A stretch of 64,000 bases of DNA from Nocardia terrae (lineage in GTDB: Bacteria > Actinomycetota > Actinomycetes > Mycobacteriales > Mycobacteriaceae): positions 496,001-560,000 of the forward strand of contig NZ_WRPP01000006.1 of the NCBI RefSeq assembly GCF_009760405.1. The letters run 5' to 3'. Positions 1-8,610 of the stretch are shown here, piece after piece; position 1 is the first letter of the stretch; every line of letters begins with the position of its first letter. Both the position numbers and the translations under genes were made by a program. The notes beneath the pieces are model-generated. The model was not told the DNA's origin, ran no database searches, and was given only the letters and a program-made list of their open reading frames with translations.

Positions 1-393
1 GACGCCTCGGCGCTCCAGCTCACCACCGGCGGCTGCGTGGTGGGAGCCGTTGTGTGCCTGCCATTTTCAGGTCAACTGATCAGCGAGGCCGCCGCGGCTC
101 CCGCCACCTCCACCCTGAGCCTGATCTACCTGGGCGTGTTCCCCACCGCGCTGGCCTTCACCACCTGGGCCTACGCCCTGGCCCGCACCACCGCGGGCAA
201 AATGGGCGCCACCACCTACGTCGTCCCCGCTCTGGTGGTCCTCATGTCCTGGCTCGCCCTCGGCGAAATCCCGGCTCCTCTGGCCTGGTTGGGCGGCCTG
301 CTCTGCCTGGCCGGCGTGGCCATCACCCGTTCGGGCGCCCCCCGTCCGGCCCCCGTACCGATCGAGAGCCCGGAAGGCTCACCGGCCGAGTAG
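1..393 (+). CDS. EamA/DMT-family transporter, C-terminal part (5' end outside window)
   Basis: The reading frame is open from base 1, so this is the last roughly 130 residues of a gene that begins upstream. Hydrophobic segments alternate with short loops, and the run from TLSLIYLGVFPTALAF through TTAGKMGATTYVVPALVVLMSW is typical of the second half of EamA (drug/metabolite) inner-membrane exporters. The substrate cannot be told. The tail is Pro-rich and presumably cytoplasmic. The last 15 bases overlap the 3' end of the convergent TetR gene. Confidence 0.8.
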   Translation, partial: DASALQLTTGGCVVGAVVCLPFSGQLISEAAAAPATSTLSLIYLGVFPTALAFTTWAYALARTTAGKMGATTYVVPALVVLMSWLALGEIPAPLAWLGGLLCLAGVAITRSGAPRPAPVPIESPEGSPAE

Positions 394-1038
394 GTTGATC
401 AGCGTGCGCAGCTGAGCGCTGTAATACTCCTCGAATTCCGGTGTGCCGGGCTGCTTTCCGGTGGCCTGCGCGGCCGTCTCGGGGAGCATGACCGGGGCCA
501 GGATCATGCCCATCAACGCCATGCGCAGGAAGGCGGGGTCGAGGTCGGGGGAGACCTCGCCGCGATCGCGGGCCTGGGCCAAATGCTCGAGATCGGTGTC
601 GACGGTGCGGGAGCCGTCGAGATAGTCGGTGGCCGAACCGCTTCCGGTCAGGCCCCGCCAGACCAGCAGCCGAGCGGGCCGGGGGTCGGCGAGCACGGCG
701 GACAGATACCGGGCCGCGATCTCGTCGAGCGGCAGCCGCGGATCGGCGCGCTCGGCCTCGGCGGCCGGCCAGTCGCGCTGGATCTCTCGGTACAGGCCCT
801 CCTTGCCGCCGAAGTAATAGGCGATCAGCTGCTTGTTCACCCCGGCGCGATCGGCGATCTCCTGGACCCGCGCGCCGTCGAAACCCTTGGCCGCGAACTC
901 GTCCAGCGCTGCCTCGAGCAGTGCCTGCCGGGACCGTTCGGCGTCGCGGCGACGGTCGGCGGCGGTGGGTGCCCGGCGGGGGCGGCGGCCCGGCGCGGGC
1001 GCGGCCGGGTCCGCGGTGAGGTCGGGATCGGGTGCCAT
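379..1038 (-). CDS. TetR/AcrR-family transcriptional regulator
   Basis: A 219-residue DNA-binding repressor. After a Pro/Arg-rich N-terminus the helix-turn-helix domain runs from SRQALLEAALDEFAAKGF through AGVNKQLIAYYFGGKEGLY at about residues 35-85, followed by a helical ligand-binding domain. The ATG at 1038 is chosen because the frame upstream runs through the divergent promoter and encodes unlikely residues. It is divergent from an MFS efflux gene and lies next to GTCATCC boxes, so it very probably represses that transporter and itself. The ligand is unknown. Confidence 0.85.
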   Translation of the reverse strand: MAPDPDLTADPAAPAPGRRPRRAPTAADRRRDAERSRQALLEAALDEFAAKGFDGARVQEIADRAGVNKQLIAYYFGGKEGLYREIQRDWPAAEAERADPRLPLDEIAARYLSAVLADPRPARLLVWRGLTGSGSATDYLDGSRTVDTDLEHLAQARDRGEVSPDLDPAFLRMALMGMILAPVMLPETAAQATGKQPGTPEFEEYYSAQLRTLINLLGR

Positions 1039-1065
1039 CCGGTCATCGTACTGCGCAGATGACTG

Positions 1066-1143
1066 GATCATCCGGAGTGTGGACTGTGTCATCCACACGT
1101 TTGTCATCCATATGGTTGACACTTTTATCCAAACGGATGACAC
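1066..1143. promoter_or_regulatory. Divergent TetR/MFS operator region with repeated GTCATCC boxes
   Basis: Two direct copies of TGTCATCCA (1087-1095 and 1102-1110), a looser ATCATCCGG (about 1066-1074) and one inverted copy, CGGATGACAC (1134-1143), lie between the TetR and MFS starts. TTGACA at 1116-1121 could be the -35 of the MFS promoter. The boxes flank it, as expected for repressor sites. That TetR binds them is inference. Confidence 0.6.
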
Positions 1144-1151
1144 TTTGTCGG

Positions 1152-2606
1152 GTGACTCTCTCCAAGCGTCCGGACGCGGCGGCGGACCGGCCCGCCCTCA
1201 CTCCGCAGGCCCGCCGGGCCATCGCGGTCGTGCTGGTCGGCGCGGTACTCGCCTTCCTCGACGCGACCATCGTCAATGTCTCCCTGAAATCGCTCAGCGC
1301 CGAACTGGGCGCGACGCTGGACACGATCCAGTGGGCGGTCACCGTCTATCTGCTCGTCCAGGCGGCCGTGCTCCCGATGACCGGTTGGGCGGCGCGGCGG
1401 GTGGGAGCGAAAAGGCTCTATATCGCCGCCCTGCTGTTGTTCACCCTCGCCTCGGTGGCGTGCGCCGCGGCCGGTTCGGTCGGCGTGCTGATCGCGGCGC
1501 GGGTCGTGCAGGGCATCGGGGCCGGGGTGATGATTCCGGTCGGGCAGATGATCCTGGTGACCGCGGCGGGACGGGAGGGCATGGCGAGAGCCATGGTGGC
1601 CGCGGGCATTCCGATGGTGCTGACCCCGGTGATCGGCCCGACCATCGGCGGGCTGCTGCTCGAATACGCGGGCTGGCAGTGGATCTTCCTCATCAACGCG
1701 CCGATCGGCGTCGTGGGACTCGTCCTGGCCGTACGGCTGCTGCCACCGGACGGGCGTGCCGAAACAGCCGGGGCGCTGGATATTTTCGGGCTGATCCTGG
1801 TCTCGCTCGGCATGGTGGGGATCACCTACGGGCTGTCCGAGGCGGCCTCGCGCGGGCTGACGGACTCCCTGGTGCTCATAACGCTGTGCGGTGGAACGGT
1901 ATTGGTCGCGGCGTTCGTGGCGCATGCCCTGCGGTCGGACAATCCGCTGCTGGATCTACGACTCTGGCGGGATCGCCTGTTCGCGGCCGGAACCGTCTCG
2001 ACCTTCGTCATCGGCGCGGTGACCTTCGGGGCAATGGTGTTGCTGCCCTTGTACTTCCAGATCGTCCGCCACCAGGATGCCGCGCACACCGGCCTGTTGA
2101 TGGCGCCGCAGGGAATCGGCGCGGCCATCGCCATGGGCCTGTCCGCCCGCCTCTACGAGCGGGTCGGCGCGCTCACCGGCCTGCTCGGCGCACTCGTCGG
2201 CTGCGCCGCCACCGTGCCGTTCATGCTGCTCACCGCCGACACCCCGTATGTGCTGCTGGGCGGCGCGATGGTGCTGCGCGGGATCGGCATCGGCCTGGCC
2301 GCCATGCCCGCCATGACCGCCGCCATGCGAAACCTGACGTCGTCCCAGATCATCGACGCCACACCGCAACTCACGATCATGCAGCGCATCGGCGGTTCGA
2401 TCGGCACCGCCGCCTTCGTCGTGGTTCTGCAGCGGCACCTGCCCGCCGACGGAACCGGCGGAGCATCGGCCTTCGGCGTGACCTTCGCGTGGGTGCTCGC
2501 CGCCGCCGCGCTCGCCATCGTGCCGACGGCGATGATGGCCGCGCTGGACGTCACCGGCGGGCGTCGAGCCATTCGGCCAGGGTATCCAGGGCGGTTTGGT
2601 CGATAG
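1152..2606 (+). CDS. MFS transporter, DHA2 (EmrB/QacA) family
   Basis: Proton-coupled multidrug-type exporter in the cytoplasmic membrane, about 484 residues and probably 14 membrane segments. The first helix carries FLDATIVNVSL, the signature of the DHA2 14-helix group, followed by WAVTVYLLVQAAVLPMTG and the motif A-like loop GWAARRVGAKR. The start is uncertain: GTG 1152 follows the promoter-like region closely and may be leaderless, and ATG 1137 is in frame. The 3' end overlaps the convergent hydrolase gene by 56 bases. Regulation is probably by the adjacent TetR protein. Confidence 0.85.
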   Translation: MTLSKRPDAAADRPALTPQARRAIAVVLVGAVLAFLDATIVNVSLKSLSAELGATLDTIQWAVTVYLLVQAAVLPMTGWAARRVGAKRLYIAALLLFTLASVACAAAGSVGVLIAARVVQGIGAGVMIPVGQMILVTAAGREGMARAMVAAGIPMVLTPVIGPTIGGLLLEYAGWQWIFLINAPIGVVGLVLAVRLLPPDGRAETAGALDIFGLILVSLGMVGITYGLSEAASRGLTDSLVLITLCGGTVLVAAFVAHALRSDNPLLDLRLWRDRLFAAGTVSTFVIGAVTFGAMVLLPLYFQIVRHQDAAHTGLLMAPQGIGAAIAMGLSARLYERVGALTGLLGALVGCAATVPFMLLTADTPYVLLGGAMVLRGIGIGLAAMPAMTAAMRNLTSSQIIDATPQLTIMQRIGGSIGTAAFVVVLQRHLPADGTGGASAFGVTFAWVLAAAALAIVPTAMMAALDVTGGRRAIRPGYPGRFGR

Positions 2607-3666
2607 GCTGGAAATTGTCGTGCAAGACGTCGGGGGTGCGGCCGAGGGAGTGGCCGAGGCCGGGGAACAGGTGCAGCGTGTGGTCTCGATTGCCGGCGGC
2701 GGTCAGGGCGGTGTCGAGGGTGGAGGCGGCGGACGGGGGGACGTTGGCGTCTTCGGCGCCCTGGAGGATGAGGACGGGGGCGGTCAGATTCGGGGCCTGT
2801 TCGATGACGCTGGGGAGGGCGCGGGCAGGGTTGTAGATCTGGAACCAGCCGCCGGGCTGCATGGCCGATTCCAGGTAGAACTGGTAAGCGGGGCGGAATT
2901 CCAGGTTCACATCGAGCTTTCCGTCCCGGTTGAGGTCCCATTTGGGATTGACGGTGAAGTCGCCGTTGCTCGCGTCTACGCACGCGAAGGTGAGGGCGGC
3001 CTTGGCCATCGCGCCGCCGTCGCCGTGCGCCGCGGCGGCGAGTTCGTCGGGGCCGAGCAGTCCGTTCACCGCGAAACTCGCGAGGTAGGGCGCGTACACC
3101 CGCTCGCCCTGATAGCCGAAAGTCACTCGCCAGGGGAGAGCGACCGGGCCCTGGAAGATGCTGCCCGCCAGTTCGGGATGAGTGGTGGCCAGGGAGGCCG
3201 CGACCGTACTGCCCTCGCTCCAGCCGTAGACGAACACGCGGTGCGGATCGACGTGCGAATCCTGTTCGGCGGCACGCAATACCTGTTCGGCGTCATCGCG
3301 CATGCCGTGCAGATCCAATTTCGTCCAATAGCTCGCCGCGTCGACGTCGCCCGGACCGTGGACGTACCGCTTGTTGTAGCGCATTACCGCGTAGCCGCGG
3401 CTGGTCAGGTCGTTCGCGATATCCAGAAAGATGTGCGAGCCGGTCGGCATGTCGGCATTGAGATCCTCGGGGCTCGAACCCGGGATCAGCACCACGACCG
3501 GGGCGTTCCGGACACCGGACGGGTAGTCCAGTTCACCCGAACCGGTGAAATCGCCGAATTGGAAGGTGAAGTCCGTGTGTTCGAAGGCGGGTTCCGCCGC
3601 GGCAGTGCCCGCGGTTCCCATCGCGAGCGCGACGGCCATCGCTACCACTGCCCCGCGAATCCCCAT
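2551..3666 (-). CDS. Secreted alpha/beta hydrolase
   Basis: A 371-residue exported serine hydrolase. The ATG at 3666 gives a classic signal peptide, MGIRGAVVAMAVALAMG followed by AAAEPA; an in-frame upstream start would put 12 polar residues before it. The nucleophile elbow is GWSEGS at about residue 160. QGAEDANVP and FPGLGHSLG near the C-terminus supply the acid and the catalytic His. The fold is that of dienelactone hydrolase or acyl-peptidase-like enzymes. The substrate is unknown, but a role outside the membrane on esters or lipids is likely. Confidence 0.8.
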   Translation of the reverse strand: MGIRGAVVAMAVALAMGTAGTAAAEPAFEHTDFTFQFGDFTGSGELDYPSGVRNAPVVVLIPGSSPEDLNADMPTGSHIFLDIANDLTSRGYAVMRYNKRYVHGPGDVDAASYWTKLDLHGMRDDAEQVLRAAEQDSHVDPHRVFVYGWSEGSTVAASLATTHPELAGSIFQGPVALPWRVTFGYQGERVYAPYLASFAVNGLLGPDELAAAAHGDGGAMAKAALTFACVDASNGDFTVNPKWDLNRDGKLDVNLEFRPAYQFYLESAMQPGGWFQIYNPARALPSVIEQAPNLTAPVLILQGAEDANVPPSAASTLDTALTAAGNRDHTLHLFPGLGHSLGRTPDVLHDNFQPIDQTALDTLAEWLDARR

Positions 3667-3709
3667 GCGCGGAAATCTAACCGCCGCCTCCGATGGCGGC
3701 AACCCCGAT

Positions 3710-4939
3710 TCAGGAATCGAGCTCGTGCAGCCGGACGGTGAGGTGGGCGGCCTCCACGGTGTTCCCGGCCAGCAGCAGGGCCTCCTGGTAGGCGAGGCGC
3801 GCCTCGTCCAATCTGCCCAGGCGCGTGAGGAATTCGGCCCGGGCGGCGGGCAGGTAGTGGTATGCGGTGAGTTGCGGTTCGAGGCCGAGCCGGTCGAGTT
3901 CGTCCAGGCCGCGCTGGGGGCCGTGGGCGTGGCCGAGGGCGATGGCGCGGTTCAGCGCCACGACCGGCGAGGGCCAGACGGCGACGAGATGGTCGTAGAG
4001 CCCGGCGATTTCACGCCAGTCGGTGGCGTCGAAGTCGGGGGCCTCGGCGTGGACGGCGGCGATGGCGGCCATGAGGGGGAATCGACCGGGGGAGTGTCCG
4101 CGTAATGACCTGCGCACCAAGGCGATTCCCTCGGTGATCGCGCGGCGGTCCCAGCGGGCCCGGTCCTGGTCGGCCAGCAGCAGCAGGTTGCCCGCGTTGT
4201 CGGTGCGGGTGGCCCGGCGCGCATCGGTCAGCAGGAACAGCGCGTAGAGCCCGGCGACGTCGGGGTCGTTGGGCAGCAGCAGGCGCAGCATGCGCGCGAG
4301 ATCCAGTGCGCGCTCGACCAGTTCGGGGCGCACCAGGTCATCGCCGGCCGGGGCGGTGTGACCGGTGGTGAACAGCAGATGCAGGACGGTGAGGACGGCG
4401 TCCACGCGGTCGGGGAGCTCTTCGTCGGCGGGAACGCGGTAGGGGATGTGGGCTTCGGCGATCTTCCGCTTGGCCCGCGTGATTCGCGCCGCCATGGTCG
4501 GCTCCGGCACCAGGAAGGCGCGGGCGATCTCCGGTGTGGACAGCCCGCACAGCAGTCGCAGGGTCAGCGCCACCCGGGCCTCCATCGACAGCGCCGGGTG
4601 GCAGCAGATGAAGATCAGCCGCAGCCGATCGTCGGCCACCGAATCCGCGGAGACCGGGTCGGGCGGATCCTCCACCAGCAGCGGAATCGACCGCTCGAAC
4701 GCGATGTCCCGGCGCAGCGCGTCGAGCGCGCGCCGCTTGGCCACCGTGGTCAGCCAGGCTCCCGGCCGTTCCGGAATCCCGGACTCGGTCCACGCCTGCA
4801 GCGCCTGCGTGAACGCCTCCTGCACGGCCTCTTCGGCGAGATCGATATCGCGGGCCACCCGCACGGTGGCGGCCAGCACGAAACCCCATTCCCGCCGATG
4901 GGCGTCGGCGACTGCGGCGGCCACCTCGGCGGGTGTCAC
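3710..4939 (-). CDS. ECF sigma factor, ECF42 type with C-terminal TPR-like extension
   Basis: A 409-residue RNA polymerase sigma factor. Region 2 is near the N-terminus (AEEAVQEAFTQALQAW, then GAWLTTVAKRRALD) and region 4 follows (GLSTPEIARAFLVPEPTMAARITRAK). About 220 extra helical residues after region 4 (RLLLPNDPDVAGLYALFLL, WPSPVVALNRAIALG) are the hallmark of ECF42, which has no classical anti-sigma partner. The GTG start overlaps the stop of the upstream YCII gene (GTGA), so both are translated together. Both promoters of the locus carry the same candidate ECF42 motif, which suggests autoregulation. Confidence 0.85.
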   Translation of the reverse strand: MTPAEVAAAVADAHRREWGFVLAATVRVARDIDLAEEAVQEAFTQALQAWTESGIPERPGAWLTTVAKRRALDALRRDIAFERSIPLLVEDPPDPVSADSVADDRLRLIFICCHPALSMEARVALTLRLLCGLSTPEIARAFLVPEPTMAARITRAKRKIAEAHIPYRVPADEELPDRVDAVLTVLHLLFTTGHTAPAGDDLVRPELVERALDLARMLRLLLPNDPDVAGLYALFLLTDARRATRTDNAGNLLLLADQDRARWDRRAITEGIALVRRSLRGHSPGRFPLMAAIAAVHAEAPDFDATDWREIAGLYDHLVAVWPSPVVALNRAIALGHAHGPQRGLDELDRLGLEPQLTAYHYLPAARAEFLTRLGRLDEARLAYQEALLLAGNTVEAAHLTVRLHELDS

Positions 4940-5289
4940 GGCTGCTCGTGCGGATGGATCGGCCGGACCTCGATGCCGCCGAAGGGTGAGGGCACCGCCG
5001 CCGCGATCCGGATGGCCTCGTCCAGATCGGCGGCCTCGACCAGGTAATAGCCGCCCAGCACCTCTTTCGACTCGGCGAACACGCCGTCGGTGATGACCGG
5101 CCGCCCCTGCGCGTCGTGGCGGACCATGGTCGCGGTCGAGATCGGCCGGAGTTGGTTGCCGCCGCGCAGCCGGTCGGCGTGCGCGATCATGAACTCCCGG
5201 TGCTCGTGCTGGATTCGCTCTCGCACGGCCGGATCGGCCGTCAGCCAGGTCTGCTCGTCGTGGTGTATCAGCAACAGATATTCGGGCAT
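4936..5289 (-). CDS. YCII-related (DGPF domain) protein, ECF42 partner
   Basis: A 117-residue protein with the dimeric alpha/beta-barrel YCII fold: it begins MPEYLLLIHHDEQTW, has VITDGVFAESKEVLGGYY (the DGPF-type segment) and ends with GGIEVRPI. Such proteins are nearly always encoded next to ECF42 sigma factors, and their biochemical role is not established. The ATG at 5289 has a GGAGAG ribosome-binding site 8 bases upstream. The longer open frame upstream is rejected because it would cross the promoter. It overlaps the sigma gene by four bases. Confidence 0.85.
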   Translation of the reverse strand: MPEYLLLIHHDEQTWLTADPAVRERIQHEHREFMIAHADRLRGGNQLRPISTATMVRHDAQGRPVITDGVFAESKEVLGGYYLVEAADLDEAIRIAAAVPSPFGGIEVRPIHPHEQP

Positions 5290-5366
5290 GTCACTGCTCT
5301 CCTTCGCCGGGACGGATCGCACGGCTCCGATGCCGTGTCTCTGGTGACTTCGTTGTCGCTGAATAC

Positions 5367-5394
5367 GTCGTTCGAGCCGCCCTCGAAATCGACA
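5367..5394 (-). promoter_or_regulatory. Candidate ECF42-dependent promoter of the YCII-sigma operon
   Basis: On the minus strand TGTCGA (5394-5389) is followed after exactly 18 bases by CGAC (5370-5367). This matches the -35 TGTCGA / -10 CGA(T)C form described for ECF42 promoters. It lies about 80 bases upstream of the YCII start. Confidence 0.65.
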
Positions 5395-5424
5395 CCGCCG
5401 CGAAAAAAAGATTCTCGCCCCGAT

Positions 5425-5452
5425 TGTCGATTCCCGGCTCCCGCCGCGCGAC
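5425..5452 (+). promoter_or_regulatory. Candidate ECF42-dependent promoter of the second DGPF-like gene
   Basis: TGTCGA at 5425-5430 and CGAC at 5449-5452 with an 18-base spacer, identical in both elements and spacing to the minus-strand promoter in the same intergenic region. It lies about 50 bases upstream of the ATG at 5502. Confidence 0.65.
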
Positions 5453-5501
5453 GGATTCACGAGTCGGCCGACCGAGCCGTCCATCCGACAAGGAGAACGA
5501 C

Positions 5502-5792
5502 ATGTCCACCTTCATCCTGACCTTCCGCAACGACCCGACCGTCACCCCCACCGCCGCGCAGGAACAGCTCTGGGCCGACTGGTTCGCCGAAATCCAGGAG
5601 CACATCGCCGATTTCGGCACCCGCGTCGGCCAGGCTGTCATGCTCGGCGACAACCCCGCCACCCCTGACAGCCTCTCGGGTTTCATGAAGGTGGAAGCCG
5701 ACAACCTCGACGCCGCCGTCAAACTCGCCTCCGGCTGCCCGGGCCTGACCTACGGCGGCCGCGTGGAGGTGGGCGAACCCGTCGCCATGTGA
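5502..5792 (+). CDS. Small YCII/DGPF-like protein
   Basis: A 96-residue soluble protein beginning MSTFILTFRNDP with a strong AAGGAGA ribosome-binding site. The pattern (LSGFMKVEADNLDAAVKLA, then GGRVEVGEPVAM) matches the ferredoxin-like alpha/beta fold of YCII proteins, though the DGPF motif itself is replaced. It is divergent from the ECF42 operon and carries its own copy of the ECF42 promoter motif, so it is the most likely regulon member visible here. No catalytic residues are obvious. Confidence 0.75.
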   Translation: MSTFILTFRNDPTVTPTAAQEQLWADWFAEIQEHIADFGTRVGQAVMLGDNPATPDSLSGFMKVEADNLDAAVKLASGCPGLTYGGRVEVGEPVAM

Positions 5793-5863
5793 TCACGACC
5801 GCCCGACTCCGGGTCTCACGCCGGGCCCGGAGTCTCGGCTCGCCCGTGCCCAGGCTGTACCCA

Positions 5864-5880
5864 ATACCCCTAGAGGGTAT
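5864..5880. promoter_or_regulatory. CsoR-type operator upstream of the metal ATPase
   Basis: ATACCCCTAGAGGGTAT is a 17-base near-palindrome (ATACCC/GGGTAT arms) of the form bound by copper-sensing CsoR-family repressors. It sits 43 bases before the ATPase start. No csoR gene is visible in the window, so a repressor would act from elsewhere. Confidence 0.65.
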
Positions 5881-5922
5881 ATGGTCGAGTGTGGCCAGGG
5901 TCAATCGGCGGAGGAGCGCGGG

Positions 5923-8355
5923 ATGAATCGGCACGGCGAGCAGCGAACCGCGGTACTCGATATTCGGGGCCTGCACTGGGCCAGCCAGCAGAATGTCGTG
6001 AAGTCGGTCCTCGGCCGCCGCCCCGGAGTCCTCGCCGTCGACCCCAACCCCGTCTCCCAGACCGCCACCGTCACCTTCGACCCCGCCCGCACCTCGGTCA
6101 CCGATCTCCGCACGTGGCTCCACGAATGCGGCCTGCACTGCGCAGGGCAGTCCGTCCCCGACCACGTCTGCGACCCGCTCGCCGAGCCCACGGTTCCCGG
6201 CCACGCCGGTGCCGATCACACGGGCATGGATCATCAGGCCGCGCACTCGAGTCCGGGCACGGCCGCCCACCCGGTGCCCGAGGCGATGGATCACATGGAT
6301 CACGCTGCCCATGAAGGCCAGGCCGCGCACGCGGGGATGGATCATGCCGGGATGGGACATGGCGGGCATGGGGGGATGTCCATGGAGGACATGGCCCGGG
6401 ACATGCGGAATCGGTTCGTGGTGGCGGCGGTCTTCTCGGTGCTGGTCATGTTGTGGTCGCCGATGGCGACGGACATGTTCGGGTGGCATCTGCCGGTGCC
6501 GTTCGGGATGCGTTCCGACATCTGGGAATTGGTGCTCAGCCTGCCGGTGGTCTGCTACTCGTCGACGATCTTCTTCACCGGGGCGTGGGCGGCGCTGAAG
6601 GCGCGGACGCTGGACATGATGGTGCTGGTCGCGGTCGGCATCGGGGCGGGATGGCTGTACTCGCTCGCCATTACGCTGACCGGGGGCGGGGAGGTGTTCT
6701 ACGAGGCGTCGACCATGTTGGCGACGTTCGTCCTGCTGGGGCACTGGTTCGAGATGCGGGCGCGCGGCGGGGCCAATGACGCGATTCGCACGCTGCTCGA
6801 GCTCGCGCCACCGCGGGCCGTGGTGCTCCGGGACGGTCAGGAAGTCGAAATCCCGACGGCCGAAGTGAAAGTCGGGGATCTGCTGCTGGTCCGTCCGGGC
6901 GCGAAGATCGCGGTCGACGGGGTGGTCGAGGACGGATCCGGCGAGGTCGACGAGTCCATGGTGACCGGGGAGAGCCTGCCGGTGCACAAGGAGCCGGGGT
7001 CGGCGGTCATCGGCGCGACGCTCAACAAGAACAGCACGCTGCGGGTGCGCGCGACCAAGGTCGGGGCCGACACCGCGCTGGCGCAGATCGTGAATCTGGT
7101 GCAGCAGGCACAGAATTCGAAGGCGCCGGGACAGAAGCTGGCCGACCGGGCGGCCTTCTGGCTGGTGCTGGTCGCATTGATCGGCGGCGCACTGACTTTG
7201 GCGGTGTGGCTGCTGGCGGGAGCCGCCTTCGCCAAGGCCATGCTGTTCGCCATCACGGTCGTGGTCATCACCTGCCCGGATGCCCTGGGCCTGGCCACGC
7301 CGACCGCCATCATGGTCGGCACCGGCCTGGGCGCGAAGCGAGGTGTGCTGTTCAAGAACGCCATGGCGCTGGAGAGTTCGGCCCGCATCCGGACCGTGGT
7401 GATGGACAAGACCGGCACCCTCACCAAGGGCGAGCCCGAGGTCACCGAGATCGTCACCGGCCCAGGACTCTCCGAGGAGGACCTGCTACCCCTGCTGGCC
7501 GCCGTGGAACGCGAATCCGAGCACCCGCTCGCCGACGCGGTGGTGCGCTACGCCAAGGATCACGGCTCGAACGACGCTCGCGCCGTGGACTTCCAGAACG
7601 TCCCCGGTCACGGCGCGATCGCCACCGTCGACGGCCGCCGCGTCGTCATCGGCAATCGCCGCCTGCTCGAACGCGAGGGCATCGACCTGGGCGAGCTGGC
7701 CGCCGCCCGCGACCGGGTCGCCGGTGCGGGCCGGACCGCGGTCCTGGCCGCCGTCGACGGCAAGGCCGCCGCGGTCGTCGGCATCGCCGACGCGCCCCGC
7801 GAGACCTCCGCCAAAGCCGTTGCGGACCTGCACGATATGGGTGTCGAGGTGGTCATGCTCACCGGCGACAACCGCGCGACCGCCGAACGCATCGCCGCCG
7901 AACTCGGCATCGACACCGTCATCGCCGAGGTGCTGCCCGGTGACAAGGCGGCGAAGATCGTCGAATTGCAGTCCGCGGGAAAGAAAGTCGCCATGGTCGG
8001 CGACGGCGTCAACGACGCCCCCGCCCTGGCGCAGGCCGATCTCGGCATCGCGATCGGCGCGGGCACCGACGTCGCCATCGAGACCGCCGATGTCGTCCTG
8101 ATGCGTTCCGACCCGCTGGACGTCCCCACCGCGCTGCGCATCGGCCGCGGCACCCTGCGCAAGATGCACCAGAACCTGGCCTGGGCCGTCGGCTACAACA
8201 GCCTGGCCCTGCCGATCGCCGCCGGCGTCTTCGTCCCGGCCTTCGGCTTCACCCTGCGCCCCGAGATCGCCGCCATGTCCATGTCCGGATCCAGCATCAT
8301 CGTCGCGCTCAACGCCCTCTCGCTCCGCCGCCTGCGCCTGCCCGAAAGGGACTGA
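5923..8355 (+). CDS. P1B-type heavy-metal (probably copper) translocating ATPase with CPD motif
   Basis: An 810-residue membrane ion pump. The N-terminus looks like a degenerate HMA domain (no CxxC), with HECGLHC after it. It is followed by a His/Met-rich stretch (DHAGMGHGGHGGMSMEDMA) resembling CopB-type enzymes. Key sites: TGES about 348, the membrane metal motif CPD at 451-453, phosphorylated Asp in DKTGTLTKGEPE at 495, SEHPLADAVV, and GDGVNDAPA about 693. The last helices contain YNSLALP and AMSMSGSS as in Cu(I) pumps. The membrane motif is CPD rather than the usual CPC or CPH. ATG 5923 has a GGAGGAG site; the ATG at 5881 abuts the CsoR-type box. Copper efflux is inferred. Confidence 0.85.
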   Translation: MNRHGEQRTAVLDIRGLHWASQQNVVKSVLGRRPGVLAVDPNPVSQTATVTFDPARTSVTDLRTWLHECGLHCAGQSVPDHVCDPLAEPTVPGHAGADHTGMDHQAAHSSPGTAAHPVPEAMDHMDHAAHEGQAAHAGMDHAGMGHGGHGGMSMEDMARDMRNRFVVAAVFSVLVMLWSPMATDMFGWHLPVPFGMRSDIWELVLSLPVVCYSSTIFFTGAWAALKARTLDMMVLVAVGIGAGWLYSLAITLTGGGEVFYEASTMLATFVLLGHWFEMRARGGANDAIRTLLELAPPRAVVLRDGQEVEIPTAEVKVGDLLLVRPGAKIAVDGVVEDGSGEVDESMVTGESLPVHKEPGSAVIGATLNKNSTLRVRATKVGADTALAQIVNLVQQAQNSKAPGQKLADRAAFWLVLVALIGGALTLAVWLLAGAAFAKAMLFAITVVVITCPDALGLATPTAIMVGTGLGAKRGVLFKNAMALESSARIRTVVMDKTGTLTKGEPEVTEIVTGPGLSEEDLLPLLAAVERESEHPLADAVVRYAKDHGSNDARAVDFQNVPGHGAIATVDGRRVVIGNRRLLEREGIDLGELAAARDRVAGAGRTAVLAAVDGKAAAVVGIADAPRETSAKAVADLHDMGVEVVMLTGDNRATAERIAAELGIDTVIAEVLPGDKAAKIVELQSAGKKVAMVGDGVNDAPALAQADLGIAIGAGTDVAIETADVVLMRSDPLDVPTALRIGRGTLRKMHQNLAWAVGYNSLALPIAAGVFVPAFGFTLRPEIAAMSMSGSSIIVALNALSLRRLRLPERD

Positions 8356-8484
8356 ATCACGCCGATGTCGCTGTGTTCGGGCTAACAGCGGCCCCTGTCC
8401 GTGAGTCGATTCATGATGCCGGGGACCAGCCGTCGCTAATACGGTGGAACTGCAATATGTCCCCGTCCCGAAAGACTCCGAAAC

Positions 8485-8589
8485 ATGCCGATCATCAACC
8501 TGGGCTCCGCCGCCATCGACCTCGCCAGCACCCTCACCGGCATCGCCGCCAACGTCACCTACCTGCTGAAGGCGTGGGGCCTGGCCTGA
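8485..8589 (+). CDS. Possible 34-residue hydrophobic/amphipathic peptide
   Basis: A short ORF beginning MPIINLGSAAIDLAS and ending YLLKAWGLA, directly before a strong terminator. It is amphipathic, with one Lys and no Cys, and its size and composition recall the tiny porin-type and membrane-active peptides of mycolata; no family is recognised. TAATAC about 45 bases upstream could be a -10. The ribosome-binding site is weak. Codon third positions are almost all G or C, which supports coding. It could also be read from the ATPase transcript. Confidence 0.45.
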   Translation: MPIINLGSAAIDLASTLTGIAANVTYLLKAWGLA

Positions 8590-8610
8590 TCCGCCTCCCT
8601 CAGCTCACGG

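Noticed and set aside
833..2836. A 667-codon plus-strand frame across the TetR/MFS region
   Set aside because: It overlaps the MFS gene in another frame and crosses the promoter region.
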